Shown here: positions 1 to 5,419 of the stretch, one piece after another
How the letters are laid out: every line of letters begins with the position of its first letter
Position numbering within the stretch: the stretch's first letter is position 1
DNA from: Pseudomonadales bacterium
GTDB lineage: Bacteria; Pseudomonadota; Gammaproteobacteria; Steroidobacterales; Steroidobacteraceae
Reading direction: 5' to 3'
NCBI GenBank assembly: GCA_020442965.1
Contig: JAGRJB010000266.1
Location: forward strand, 1 to 7,365
Length of the DNA: 7,365 nt
Notes under the pieces: generated by a model
What the model saw: the letters and a program-made list of their open reading frames with translations, nothing else
Told to the model about the DNA's origin: nothing
Databases searched by the model: none
Translations under genes and position numbers: made by a program

Positions 1-1
1 C

Positions 2-397
2 AGGCCGGATGAGGTCGCTGGCGCCGTCGCTGCCGCGATCGACTTTGGCGCGCGCGTGCGGGGTATGGTGGCTCGCTGCCGCGATCGTCTGACGGCGCTG
101 CGCGCCGACGGCGCGTCACCCGTGCTGTGGCAGGGAGCGTCGAAGACCGTTGGGCTCCTAACAGCGCTCGGCGCCGATCATGGAACTGCCTTTGCGGTCG
201 ACCTCAGTCCGGATCGTCACGATCATTTTTTGCCCGCCAGTGCGCTCGCGGTCCGCGCACCGGCAGTCCTGGCAGAGGCCCTGCCGCGGCACGTCGTTTT
301 GATGAATCCGGTTTACACTGCGGAGGTTCGCGCCGAACTCGACCGCTTGACACCCGCCACCCAGCTACTAACAATCAACGATCTGTTCGCAGTCTGA
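2..397 (+). CDS. C-terminal part of a class I SAM-dependent (sugar C-)methyltransferase, 5'-truncated by the window edge
   Basis: The reading frame is open from base 2 and ends at TGA 395-397, giving 131 residues without a true start; the GTG at 56 is internal. The visible part matches the C-terminal domain of C-methyltransferases that act on nucleotide-linked deoxysugars (NodU/TylCIII-like, 'C-methyltransferase C-terminal domain'). Its order of hallmarks is LWQGASKTVGLL (a Rossmann-like GASK turn), then AVDLSPDRHDHFLP (family VDxNPxKxGxxxP), then VVLMNPVYTAEVRAEL (family VIxxNPxYxxEI). Full family members have about 400 residues, with an N-terminal zinc-binding domain and a SAM-binding domain that would lie left of the window. 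Its 3' end overlaps the opposite-strand acetyltransferase gene by 23 bp. In a polysaccharide locus it probably methylates a sugar precursor in the cytoplasm; the exact substrate cannot be read from this fragment. The domain assignment is from motif recognition, not a search. Confidence 0.8.
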   Translation, partial: RPDEVAGAVAAAIDFGARVRGMVARCRDRLTALRADGASPVLWQGASKTVGLLTALGADHGTAFAVDLSPDRHDHFLPASALAVRAPAVLAEALPRHVVLMNPVYTAEVRAELDRLTPATQLLTINDLFAV

Positions 398-1064
398 CGC
401 TTGCCCGGAAGTCGCGTCGTAGCGAACACCGCAGCGGCATGCCGAAGCGACGCGTCAGCACGGCTTGAAAGGAGCCGAGACGAATGATCATGAGACTGCC
501 CAACGAGGTAGCGCCGAGGCGCTCATGGGATGTGCGCGACATTGGATTGAAAGCCGAGACGATGCTGAAGCTGTGGGTGATGCCGCGCGCGCGCATCCTG
601 GTCGCGGCCGTGTCCCACAGTCGCGGAAACGCCGCGCCGAGACGGGCGCGCGGCATGACATACACATCGAAATCCCAGGCGCTGTTGGGCGGCAGGTGAA
701 ATTCGAGCGGGTAGTCGAATTCCTTGAAGCGGTGCTCGGCGAACCACAGCCATCCTAATAACTCGTCCTGGCGGACGGCACAAAGGCAGACTGCCCGCTG
801 CGCAAAACGCGCTGCCAGCTCGCCCGGCAGGCGCGTGATCAATGTCAGGCGCGGGTCATCGGGTGGCGGCGCGATCACGTCGATCGCGGCACCGCGGCGG
901 CTCGGCGCAGACGCGGCGCTCGCCACGGGCTGGCGCATGACGTATAGCCGTTCGAACAGGGCCGTGGGCGCGATCCTTTGGATCGAGCGCTGCAGCGCGA
1001 ACAGCAGCAGATTGAGCGTGCCATATTCTGCACGCGCTTGCTTGAATCGCTGCCAGACTTGCAT
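375..1064 (-). CDS. GNAT-like N-acetyltransferase of a polysaccharide-cluster type
   Basis: The protein has 229 residues from ATG 1062-1064, chosen because AAGGGG lies upstream (1076-1081) and because relatives begin with a short basic helix before an E-Y-G-x-x-N-x-L-L motif (here EYGTLNLLLF, residues 13-22). Longer starts (ATG 1109, TTG 1115) have no ribosome-binding site. Residues about 70-190 look like a GNAT fold: CAVRQDELLGWLWF is a beta hairpin, DFDVYVMPRARLGAAFPRLW (131-150) is where motif A lies, and the end has SAFNPMSRTSHERLGA (170-185), the Asn/Ser-His-x-x-LGA signature of GNAT proteins in exopolysaccharide clusters. The acetyl-CoA loop is a poor match to Q/RxxGxG/A. No signal peptide or membrane segment is seen, so it should be cytoplasmic. 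A role in acetylating a sugar or lipid-linked precursor is inferred from context. It is convergent with, and overlaps, the methyltransferase gene. Confidence 0.75.
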   Translation of the reverse strand: MQVWQRFKQARAEYGTLNLLLFALQRSIQRIAPTALFERLYVMRQPVASAASAPSRRGAAIDVIAPPPDDPRLTLITRLPGELAARFAQRAVCLCAVRQDELLGWLWFAEHRFKEFDYPLEFHLPPNSAWDFDVYVMPRARLGAAFPRLWDTAATRMRARGITHSFSIVSAFNPMSRTSHERLGATSLGSLMIIRLGSFQAVLTRRFGMPLRCSLRRDFRASVRLRTDR

Positions 1065-1075
1065 CGCGCTGTCGG

Positions 1076-1081
1076 CCCCTT
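1076..1081 (-). promoter_or_regulatory. Ribosome-binding site deciding the acetyltransferase start
   Basis: Read on the minus strand this is AAGGGG, 11 nt before ATG 1064. The spacing is at the long end of the usual range, but neither upstream start candidate (ATG 1109, TTG 1115) has any purine-rich element, so this site favours the 229-residue protein. Confidence 0.45.
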
Positions 1082-1126
1082 GTCTGCACTCAGCAGGTTT
1101 GCGGCGCATGCGCAATGCGCACGGCG

Positions 1127-1156
1127 AGAATAATGTTCAATCGACGCTGGCGACAA
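1127..1156 (-). promoter_or_regulatory. Possible sigma70-type promoter for the acetyltransferase
   Basis: On the minus strand, TTGTCG (1151-1156) and TATTCT (1127-1132) are separated by 18 bp, each matching four of six consensus bases. Transcription would begin near 1120, about 55 nt before ATG 1064. This is a consensus match by eye only. Confidence 0.25.
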
Positions 1157-1255
1157 GGCACAGCGCCGGCTCAAGCGTTGGATTCTAGCCGCGCGCGCAA
1201 ACAGGTGCTTGCGCGATCGGGGCGATTGCCGGACCATCGTCGTATCCTCTTGAGA

Positions 1256-1285
1256 TTGACTCCACATGACGTCGGCACACTTCAT
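1256..1285 (+). promoter_or_regulatory. Possible sigma70-type promoter for the tandem-domain protein
   Basis: TTGACT (1256-1261, five of six bases) lies 18 bp from CTTCAT (1280-1285, three of six). Transcription would begin near 1292, leaving a leader of about 20 nt to ATG 1312 or about 47 nt to ATG 1339. The -10 match is weak. Confidence 0.22.
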
Positions 1286-1311
1286 TCGCCGCGCTCGGAC
1301 CATCTAAGTCC

Positions 1312-2364
1312 ATGCCACGCGGCGATCTATCACGGCAGATGAGCCTTGGCTTGCGCGCAGGCGAGTGGGTCATCGTGCGCAGTCAGGCAGAAATTCTGGC
1401 GACGCTCGATGCCCAGGCGCGTCTCGACGGACTACCGTTTCAGCCGGAAATGTTCACGCTGTGCGGGCACCGCATGCGCGTCTACAAAGCGGCGCACAAG
1501 ACTTGCGATTCGAGCGTCCATCGTACCGGCGGGCGACGCATGTACGATACGGTGCATCTCGAAGGCGGCCGTTGTGACGGGCACGCCCATGATGGTTGTC
1601 AGGCAGACTGCGTCTTCTTCTGGAAGGAAGCCTGGCTGAAACGCGCCAACGATGACCAGCCGCCGCCGGTCGTTGCCGCTGGCGCCAATTGTACGGTCGA
1701 GCGTGTCCTGCAGGCTGCGCGCGTCGACGACCCACCAGACAACCCGACCTATGTTTGTCAGACCACCGCGATCTACGACGCGAGCGACGATCTGTCGACG
1801 TGGGACATCAGGCAGTATCTGGCGGATGTGACCAGCGGCAATCACAGCATCTGGCACATGTTCAAACTACTGACAAGGGCTGGTTACGCCGCGCTGCTGC
1901 AGCGTGGCGTCGGCTACCGCCTATTATTGCAGTTCTATAACAAGTTCCAGCAGCTGCGCGGCGGCGAGCCGTTCCCGATCATGGTCGGGAAGATCGAGCC
2001 GGGGCAGCGGACTCCCACCGAAATCCTCGATCTGCAGCCGGGCGAGCTGGTCGAAGTGAAATCTGCCGAAGAGATTAGTGCGACGATCACCGCTGACGGT
2101 TTCAACCGTGGCATGCGCTACGATCCGGAGATGCTCAAATACTCCGGCCACCGTTATCGCGTGCAGCAGCGCGTCAATAAACTGATCGACGAAAAGAGCG
2201 GCAAAATGGTGTCGATGAAGTCGCCCTGTATCCAGTTGGACAACGTATTTTGTCGTGCGGAATTCACGCCTGGACGCCTGGGTTGTCCGCGCGCGTCCAA
2301 TACCTATTGGCGGGAAATCTGGCTGCGTCGAGTCGCGGACGATTCTCCGGCAAGGAGTAAGTAG
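1312..2364 (+). CDS. Uncharacterised Cys/His-rich protein with two tandem copies of one domain
   Basis: The protein has 350 residues with no signal peptide or membrane segment, so it is probably cytoplasmic. Copy 1 (about 14-111) and copy 2 (about 241-340) align without gaps over residues 14-66 against 241-293, with 22 of 53 identical by hand count: L-x-x-G-E-x-V, then P-E-M, then G-H-R-x-R-V. Both end in a C-x(n)-C-x(7)-W-[KR]-E-x-W-L-[KR]-R block (C88, C96, W104 in copy 1; C314, C325, W333 in copy 2). Copy 1 has C51, C65, C88, H91, H93, C96 and C100, which look like metal ligands; copy 2 has lost the counterparts of C51, C65 and C100. The middle holds C127 and YVCQTT (147-152), then a W-D-x-R-Q-Y-L segment and an amphipathic stretch (178-215). 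I recall similar unnamed proteins in glycan-biosynthesis clusters but know no function. Start: ATG 1312 is the longest; ATG 1339 (341 residues) is equally possible, as neither has a good ribosome-binding site. Confidence 0.85.
   Translation: MPRGDLSRQMSLGLRAGEWVIVRSQAEILATLDAQARLDGLPFQPEMFTLCGHRMRVYKAAHKTCDSSVHRTGGRRMYDTVHLEGGRCDGHAHDGCQADCVFFWKEAWLKRANDDQPPPVVAAGANCTVERVLQAARVDDPPDNPTYVCQTTAIYDASDDLSTWDIRQYLADVTSGNHSIWHMFKLLTRAGYAALLQRGVGYRLLLQFYNKFQQLRGGEPFPIMVGKIEPGQRTPTEILDLQPGELVEVKSAEEISATITADGFNRGMRYDPEMLKYSGHRYRVQQRVNKLIDEKSGKMVSMKSPCIQLDNVFCRAEFTPGRLGCPRASNTYWREIWLRRVADDSPARSK
1351..2331 (+). repeat. Internal domain duplication within the Cys/His-rich protein (copies at about 1351-1644 and 2032-2331)
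   Basis: The two copies are visible at protein level: residues 14-111 and 241-340 of the 1312-2364 product share the order GExVxV, PEM, GHRxRV, Cys and WxExWLxR. Nucleotide identity is not obvious, so the duplication is old. The intervening 130 residues do not appear duplicated. Confidence 0.75.
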
Positions 2365-2383
2365 GCACGCGCGGCAAGCTTGA

Positions 2384-3880
2384 CTACGTCGGCGGGCGTG
2401 GCCAGTTCAGAAAGCGGCGCGACAGGCCGAGCGCACGGTCGAGCAGCTGACGTTCGGGGCCGTCGGGCCGACCGTTCAACTGCCAGAAGAGCGCCATCAG
2501 GCCCACGTAGATAGCTGCGCCCACGACGATGACAAACAGCAGATCGCCGGCCTGATCGAGGGTAGAGCCACGCGCCGCCCGCTTGCTCGTGAGCCAGTAC
2601 ACCACGATGAACATGATCAGTGACGCGTTGATGGGTCGCCAGATGGCTGCCAGCAGATCGCGCAGCCGCAACTCGAGCATGTGTACCACGACGCCGATAC
2701 TGACGGGAATCATCACTACCGCGACCAGCACGAATGCCCAGGCGGCGCCCACCGCTCCCATCGAATTCGTGAGCGGAATCAGCGCCGCAATCTGCAGGAT
2801 GACCTGAGTCACGAGCAACTTGGTCGGCACGTCAGGGCGGCCGATCGCGAGAAATGCGGCCTGTGCGTTACTCTGCAGGAGATTGGTGAAGCCGAAGAAC
2901 GACATCAACATCAGGACCGGCACTGCGTGCAGCCAGTTGTCGCCGAGCACGACCGGTACCACGAGTGGCGCGCTCGCAGCGAGACCAAGCACCGCAGGGA
3001 CTGTTAGTACCAACAACAAGGCGATGACTGAAATATATTCGCCCCGCAACGCCGGCAGATCGTGGGCGAGCTTGGCATAAGCCGGGAATACCGCGCGGTT
3101 GATGGGTGCAGCGAGCTCGGTGCTCGGCAGGCTGGCGAGCTCATAAGCGATATTGAACGTGCCGAGCGCGATCGGCCCGCTCGAACGCCCAATGATCCAG
3201 TCCGACGATCGTTCTTTGACGTAGCCGACGCAGTTGAGGACGAATACCCACTTGGAAAAGTTGAATAGCTCGCGGGTGGCCGCGAGTGACACGCGCGGGC
3301 GGTACGACTGCATCGTGTAGCTCAGGATGGTGCCCGCAAACCGACCAGCCACCTGGCCGATGACGAGCGCCCAGTAAGATCGCATCGAGAACGCGAGCGG
3401 AATCGTGATCGCGAATCCAATGAGCTTCTTGGCGATCAGGAAACGAAATTCCTTGTCGAACTGCATGTCCATGCGAAACGTCACGACGCCGATGTTCTGA
3501 AAGCCCTGCGCGAGAGATCCGAGCGCGAGGGCTTTGATCACGGCGGTGAGGGCGTCCTCGCGGTAGAACGTCGCCAGCGGACCCGCGAACAAGACCATCA
3601 GTGCCGCGATGACGATGGCCGTGATGATGCCGTAGGTCCAGGCGGTGTCCATCGCGGGCCTTGCCTTGGTCTGCTTTTGAATGAGCGCGACGTCGAAGCT
3701 GAACGCCGAGAGCAGCTCGAGCAGAGCGACGAACGACATCGCCATGGCGACGATGCCGAAGTCGTGCGGAATGAGCAGGCGCGCGAGCACGAGCGTGCTC
3801 ACGAGGCCAATGGAGCGCTCCGCCAATTTGGCGAACACCATCCAGGCGGCGCCCTTTGCCATCGATCTTCGAATGTTCAT
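2384..3880 (-). CDS. Oligosaccharide flippase, Wzx/WzxC-like (MOP/PST superfamily)
   Basis: The protein has 498 residues and would flip lipid-linked polysaccharide repeat units across the inner membrane. The N-terminus MAKGAAWMVFAKLAERSIG followed by LVLARLLIPHDFGIVAMA (30-47) is the typical start of WzxC/TuaB-type lipopolysaccharide-biosynthesis transporters: an amphipathic helix, then R-L-[LT]-x-P-x-D-F-G. About 12-14 hydrophobic segments follow, for example about 41-67, 79-104, 113-133, 153-190, 205-222, 283-314, 318-334, 353-373, 376-400, 415-432 and 445-466. Length fits the family (about 480-500). ATG 3880 is chosen because AGGA sits 5 nt upstream; an extension to 3940 would add 20 charged, unfamily-like residues. 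The tail after about 466 is hydrophilic and cytoplasmic. It reads opposite to its neighbours and ends 19 bp from the tandem-domain gene. Function as a flippase is secure at family level; the transported glycan is unknown. Confidence 0.93.
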   Translation of the reverse strand: MNIRRSMAKGAAWMVFAKLAERSIGLVSTLVLARLLIPHDFGIVAMAMSFVALLELLSAFSFDVALIQKQTKARPAMDTAWTYGIITAIVIAALMVLFAGPLATFYREDALTAVIKALALGSLAQGFQNIGVVTFRMDMQFDKEFRFLIAKKLIGFAITIPLAFSMRSYWALVIGQVAGRFAGTILSYTMQSYRPRVSLAATRELFNFSKWVFVLNCVGYVKERSSDWIIGRSSGPIALGTFNIAYELASLPSTELAAPINRAVFPAYAKLAHDLPALRGEYISVIALLLVLTVPAVLGLAASAPLVVPVVLGDNWLHAVPVLMLMSFFGFTNLLQSNAQAAFLAIGRPDVPTKLLVTQVILQIAALIPLTNSMGAVGAAWAFVLVAVVMIPVSIGVVVHMLELRLRDLLAAIWRPINASLIMFIVVYWLTSKRAARGSTLDQAGDLLFVIVVGAAIYVGLMALFWQLNGRPDGPERQLLDRALGLSRRFLNWPRPPT

Positions 3881-3885
3881 CAGAG

Positions 3886-3889
3886 TCCT
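3886..3889 (-). promoter_or_regulatory. Ribosome-binding site deciding the flippase start
   Basis: AGGA on the minus strand, 5 nt before ATG 3880. It supports the 498-residue product rather than the longer open frame reaching 3940. Confidence 0.65.
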
Positions 3890-3909
3890 GTCACGCGGAC
3901 GCGGAGCAT

Positions 3910-3934
3910 ACCGGACGCGCGTTGCTTGTCCGGT
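3910..3934. repeat. Inverted repeat, 7-bp arms with 11-bp spacer
   Basis: ACCGGAC (3910-3916) and GTCCGGT (3928-3934) are perfect reverse complements. The site lies 30-54 bp before the flippase start, in the right place for a repressor operator or a hairpin in its mRNA leader. There is no U-tract, so it is not a terminator. Confidence 0.5.
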
Positions 3935-4120
3935 TTGCATGCGATCGAAAGGTTAGCCACGTCACACCGGCAGGTACCGTTTTTGGTTGGTCGGTAAAAG
4001 TGCTGCGGCGATCGCAAGAACTGCGAAACACGCACACTGAATATGCAACGCCACCCGTGGCTTTGGACCGTAAAAGAGACCGACACTACACGAATAGGGG
4101 ATTTGCTATTACGTAAAAAT

Positions 4121-4124
4121 GAGG
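4121..4124 (+). promoter_or_regulatory. Ribosome-binding site supporting the GTG start of the deacetylase
   Basis: GAGG lies 7 nt before GTG 4132. The alternative in-frame ATG 4210 has no purine-rich element in front of it, so the GTG start is preferred. Confidence 0.55.
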
Positions 4125-4131
4125 TCTCCTT

Positions 4132-5127
4132 GTGAACGATTGGAAAGCCATCGATGCAAACCCCCAAGCGACTCCCTGCAAGGTCCCGGAGCAAGCCGCA
4201 AGCTTAACGATGAGAAAGCAACCTATTCATGCGTTTACGGTCGACGTTGAAGACTACTTCCACGTTGAAGCGTTTGCGAACGCCATCCATCGTGAGGCCT
4301 GGCCGCAGCTCGAGTATCGCTGCGAGCGCAACGTGTATCGCATGCTCGACATGCTGGCCGAGAAGAGCGTGCGTGGTACGTTCTTCGTGTTGGGCTGGGT
4401 CGCGGATCGTTCGCCGCAACTCGTGCGGGATATTGCGGCCGCCGGCCACGAGGTTGCCTGTCACGGACACACCCACCAATTGGTGTACCGGCAGACCCGC
4501 CAGCAGTTCGCCGACGAGACTCGCTACGCGAAAGAATTGCTCGAGGACCTGACGGGTAAGGCGGTCAACGGCTATCGCGCCGCGAGCTTTTCGATCACCA
4601 AGGTTTCGATGTGGGCGCTCGACACGCTGATCGATCTTGGATTCACCTACGATTCCAGCGTCTTTCCGGTCAGCCATCACGACAACTACGGCATCCCGGG
4701 TGCACCGCTCGGGCCCTGCCGCATGCGCGCACCCTCGGGGCGCAGCCTGATCGAAGTGCCGCTGTCTGTCGCCCAAGTGGCCGGATTGCGGGTGCCTATT
4801 TCGGGCGGTGGCTATTTCCGGTTGTTCCCATATTGGCTGTCACGGGCTGGCATGCGGTCGGTGGAGCGCGAGGGTGATCGGCCACTGGTGTTTTACGTGC
4901 ATCCCTGGGAGATCGACGTCGATCAGCCTCGTGTGCAAGCTAACTTTCTGTCGCGCCTGCGGCACTACAACAACATCGACCGATGCGAGGGGCGGCTGCG
5001 CCGCCTGCTCAACGACTTCCAGTTTGGTTCGATGTCCGACGTGCTGGCCGCGCACGGCATGCTGCCGATCCCGTCCCGTGTCCGCGAGGATTCGCGTCTC
5101 GGCCAGCCGATCGTCGCACTGCAGTAA
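4132..5127 (+). CDS. Polysaccharide deacetylase of the XrtA/PEP-CTERM locus type (NodB homology domain)
   Basis: The protein has 331 residues from GTG 4132; ATG 4210 would remove 26 residues and keep the whole domain. It belongs to carbohydrate esterase family 4, which removes N-acetyl groups from glycans using a divalent metal. Visible motifs: TVDVEDYF (36-43; D38 and D41 as catalytic/metal Asp candidates), FFVLGWV (84-90), HGHTH (111-115; metal-binding His pair H111/H115), GYRAASFS (147-154), YDSSVFP (173-179), SGGGYFRLFPYWLSR (224-238) and FYVHPWEID (254-262; H257 as catalytic His). The C-terminal FRHYxN-like block (LRHYNN, 276-281) is the extension typical of exosortase-associated deacetylases. 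One oddity: family members have R-A-P-S-F-S where this one has R-A-A-S-F-S (A151). No clear signal peptide is visible. It is the first gene of the rightward group, 292 bp before the export lipoprotein gene, and probably tailors the exopolysaccharide. Confidence 0.93.
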   Translation: MNDWKAIDANPQATPCKVPEQAASLTMRKQPIHAFTVDVEDYFHVEAFANAIHREAWPQLEYRCERNVYRMLDMLAEKSVRGTFFVLGWVADRSPQLVRDIAAAGHEVACHGHTHQLVYRQTRQQFADETRYAKELLEDLTGKAVNGYRAASFSITKVSMWALDTLIDLGFTYDSSVFPVSHHDNYGIPGAPLGPCRMRAPSGRSLIEVPLSVAQVAGLRVPISGGGYFRLFPYWLSRAGMRSVEREGDRPLVFYVHPWEIDVDQPRVQANFLSRLRHYNNIDRCEGRLRRLLNDFQFGSMSDVLAAHGMLPIPSRVREDSRLGQPIVALQ

Positions 5128-5131
5128 TCTC

Positions 5132-5177
5132 GGCAGCTGATCAACCGCCCGGCGGGGCCGCCCGTCGGCGAGCTGCC
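5132..5177 (+). repeat. GC-rich multi-part hairpin just after the deacetylase gene
   Basis: GGCAGCT (5132-5138) pairs with AGCTGCC (5171-5177). Inside, CGCC (5146-5149) can pair with GGCG (5167-5170), and GGCGG (5151-5155) can pair with CCGCC (5158-5162). It begins 5 bp after the stop codon, where a terminator would sit, but there is no run of T after it, so any termination would not be classical intrinsic. It could instead protect the mRNA 3' end. Confidence 0.45.
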
Positions 5178-5272
5178 AAGTCGGTCACAGATAGGCCGTG
5201 CAATCCGCTCGCAGGGTCCCGGGAGTCGGTCGCACTCCTGCCCAATGCGTCGAAAGAAACAACCTGAAGTGG

Positions 5273-5301
5273 TTGCGGCAAGGGCAGGTGGGAGCGAGAA
5301 T
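5273..5301 (+). promoter_or_regulatory. Possible sigma70-type promoter for the export operon
   Basis: TTGCGG (5273-5278) and GAGAAT (5296-5301) are separated by 17 bp; matches are three and four of six. Transcription would begin near 5308, placing the 5355-5374 palindrome in the mRNA leader. Weak, by eye only. Confidence 0.2.
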
Positions 5302-5315
5302 AACTGCCTCCTGCA

Positions 5316-5331
5316 TAGCAGACGACTTGCA
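5316..5331 (+). promoter_or_regulatory. Possible degenerate sigma54 (-24/-12) promoter for the export operon
   Basis: TAGCAG (5316-5321), 5 bp, then TTGCA (5327-5331) resembles TGGCAC-N5-TTGCW, with the -12 element perfect but the -24 GG reading AG. XrtA/PEP-CTERM systems are commonly accompanied by the PrsK/PrsR sensor and sigma54-dependent regulator, which makes it worth noting. The broken GG keeps confidence low. Confidence 0.2.
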
Positions 5332-5354
5332 CACAAGACACGTTGGAACGACCG

Positions 5355-5374
5355 ACCTCGCGGGACCGCGAGGT
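5355..5374. repeat. Perfect 9-bp inverted repeat with a 2-bp centre, upstream of the export gene
   Basis: ACCTCGCGG (5355-5363) and CCGCGAGGT (5366-5374) are exact reverse complements around GA, with two further pairs possible after one mismatch. It ends 45 bp before ATG 5420. The near-continuous dyad fits a dimeric-regulator operator or, if transcribed, a very stable leader hairpin. Confidence 0.6.
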
Positions 5375-5406
5375 GGGCGCGTCTACGTCCGAATCCTCAC
5401 CAGACC

Positions 5407-5410
5407 AAGG
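5407..5410 (+). promoter_or_regulatory. Ribosome-binding site deciding the export lipoprotein start
   Basis: AAGG lies 9 nt before ATG 5420. This start puts a lipoprotein signal peptide exactly at the N-terminus, whereas the frame extended to 5198 would bury it. Confidence 0.55.
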
Positions 5411-5419
5411 TTCCAGTTC

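Larger units (their letters stand above)
1065..1311. other. Divergent intergenic region between the acetyltransferase and the tandem-domain protein
   Basis: These 247 bp contain no gene I can support. They must hold the promoters for both flanking genes. Visible items are a possible minus-strand promoter (1127-1156), a possible plus-strand promoter (1256-1285) and a 10-bp perfect palindrome GCGCATGCGC (1104-1113) followed by a second partial copy (AATGCGCA), which falls in the leader of the acetyltransferase mRNA. Confidence 0.5.
3881..4131. other. Divergent intergenic region between flippase and deacetylase
   Basis: These 251 bp are visibly more AT-rich than the flanking genes, especially 3980-4131, and contain no supportable gene. 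They should carry the promoters for the flippase (leftward) and deacetylase (rightward), but I see no convincing -35/-10 or -24/-12 pair. An inverted repeat lies at 3910-3934, and an 8-bp palindrome GCGATCGC at 4008-4015. Confidence 0.5.
5128..5419. other. Intergenic leader between deacetylase and export lipoprotein genes
   Basis: These 292 bp hold no supportable gene. The open frame reaching back to 5198 ahead of the export gene gives unfamily-like sequence and no signal peptide position. The region contains two strong inverted repeats (5132-5177 and 5355-5374), a weaker one (GGAGT 5222-5226 with ACTCC 5234-5238), and candidate promoter elements at 5273-5301 and 5316-5331. It probably carries a promoter of its own for the export operon. 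Confidence 0.5.

Noticed and set aside
484..699. Plus-strand open frame of 71 codons preceded by AAAGGAG (468-474) at good spacing
   Set aside because: It lies wholly antisense to the acetyltransferase gene, whose protein has family signatures. The product has no recognisable feature, and in GC-rich DNA such frames are common.
1104..1121. GCGCATGCGC palindrome plus AATGCGCA
   Set aside because: Short, low-complexity alternating GC sequence of a kind common in GC-rich genomes; no clear regulatory geometry.
1124..1133. 10-mer GCGAGAATAA also found at 5294-5303, both in gene leaders
   Set aside because: In about 7 kb many 10-mers recur by chance, and the two copies are in different orientation relative to the genes they precede.
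724..1188. Plus-strand open frame of 154 codons
   Set aside because: Mostly antisense to the acetyltransferase coding region. Its composition (Arg/Ser/Ala-rich) is typical of a shadow frame.
3965..3984. Possible intrinsic terminator (CCGG...CCG then TTTTT)
   Set aside because: The stem would be only 3-4 bp and there is no gene ending nearby on that strand.
4204..4776. Minus-strand open frame of 190 codons
   Set aside because: Antisense to the deacetylase, which has complete NodB motifs. The Arg/His/Val-rich product looks like a shadow of GC-rich codon positions.
5198..5419. N-terminal extension of the export lipoprotein frame
   Set aside because: It would bury the lipoprotein signal peptide at residue 75 and has no ribosome-binding site advantage; ATG 5420 is the natural start.
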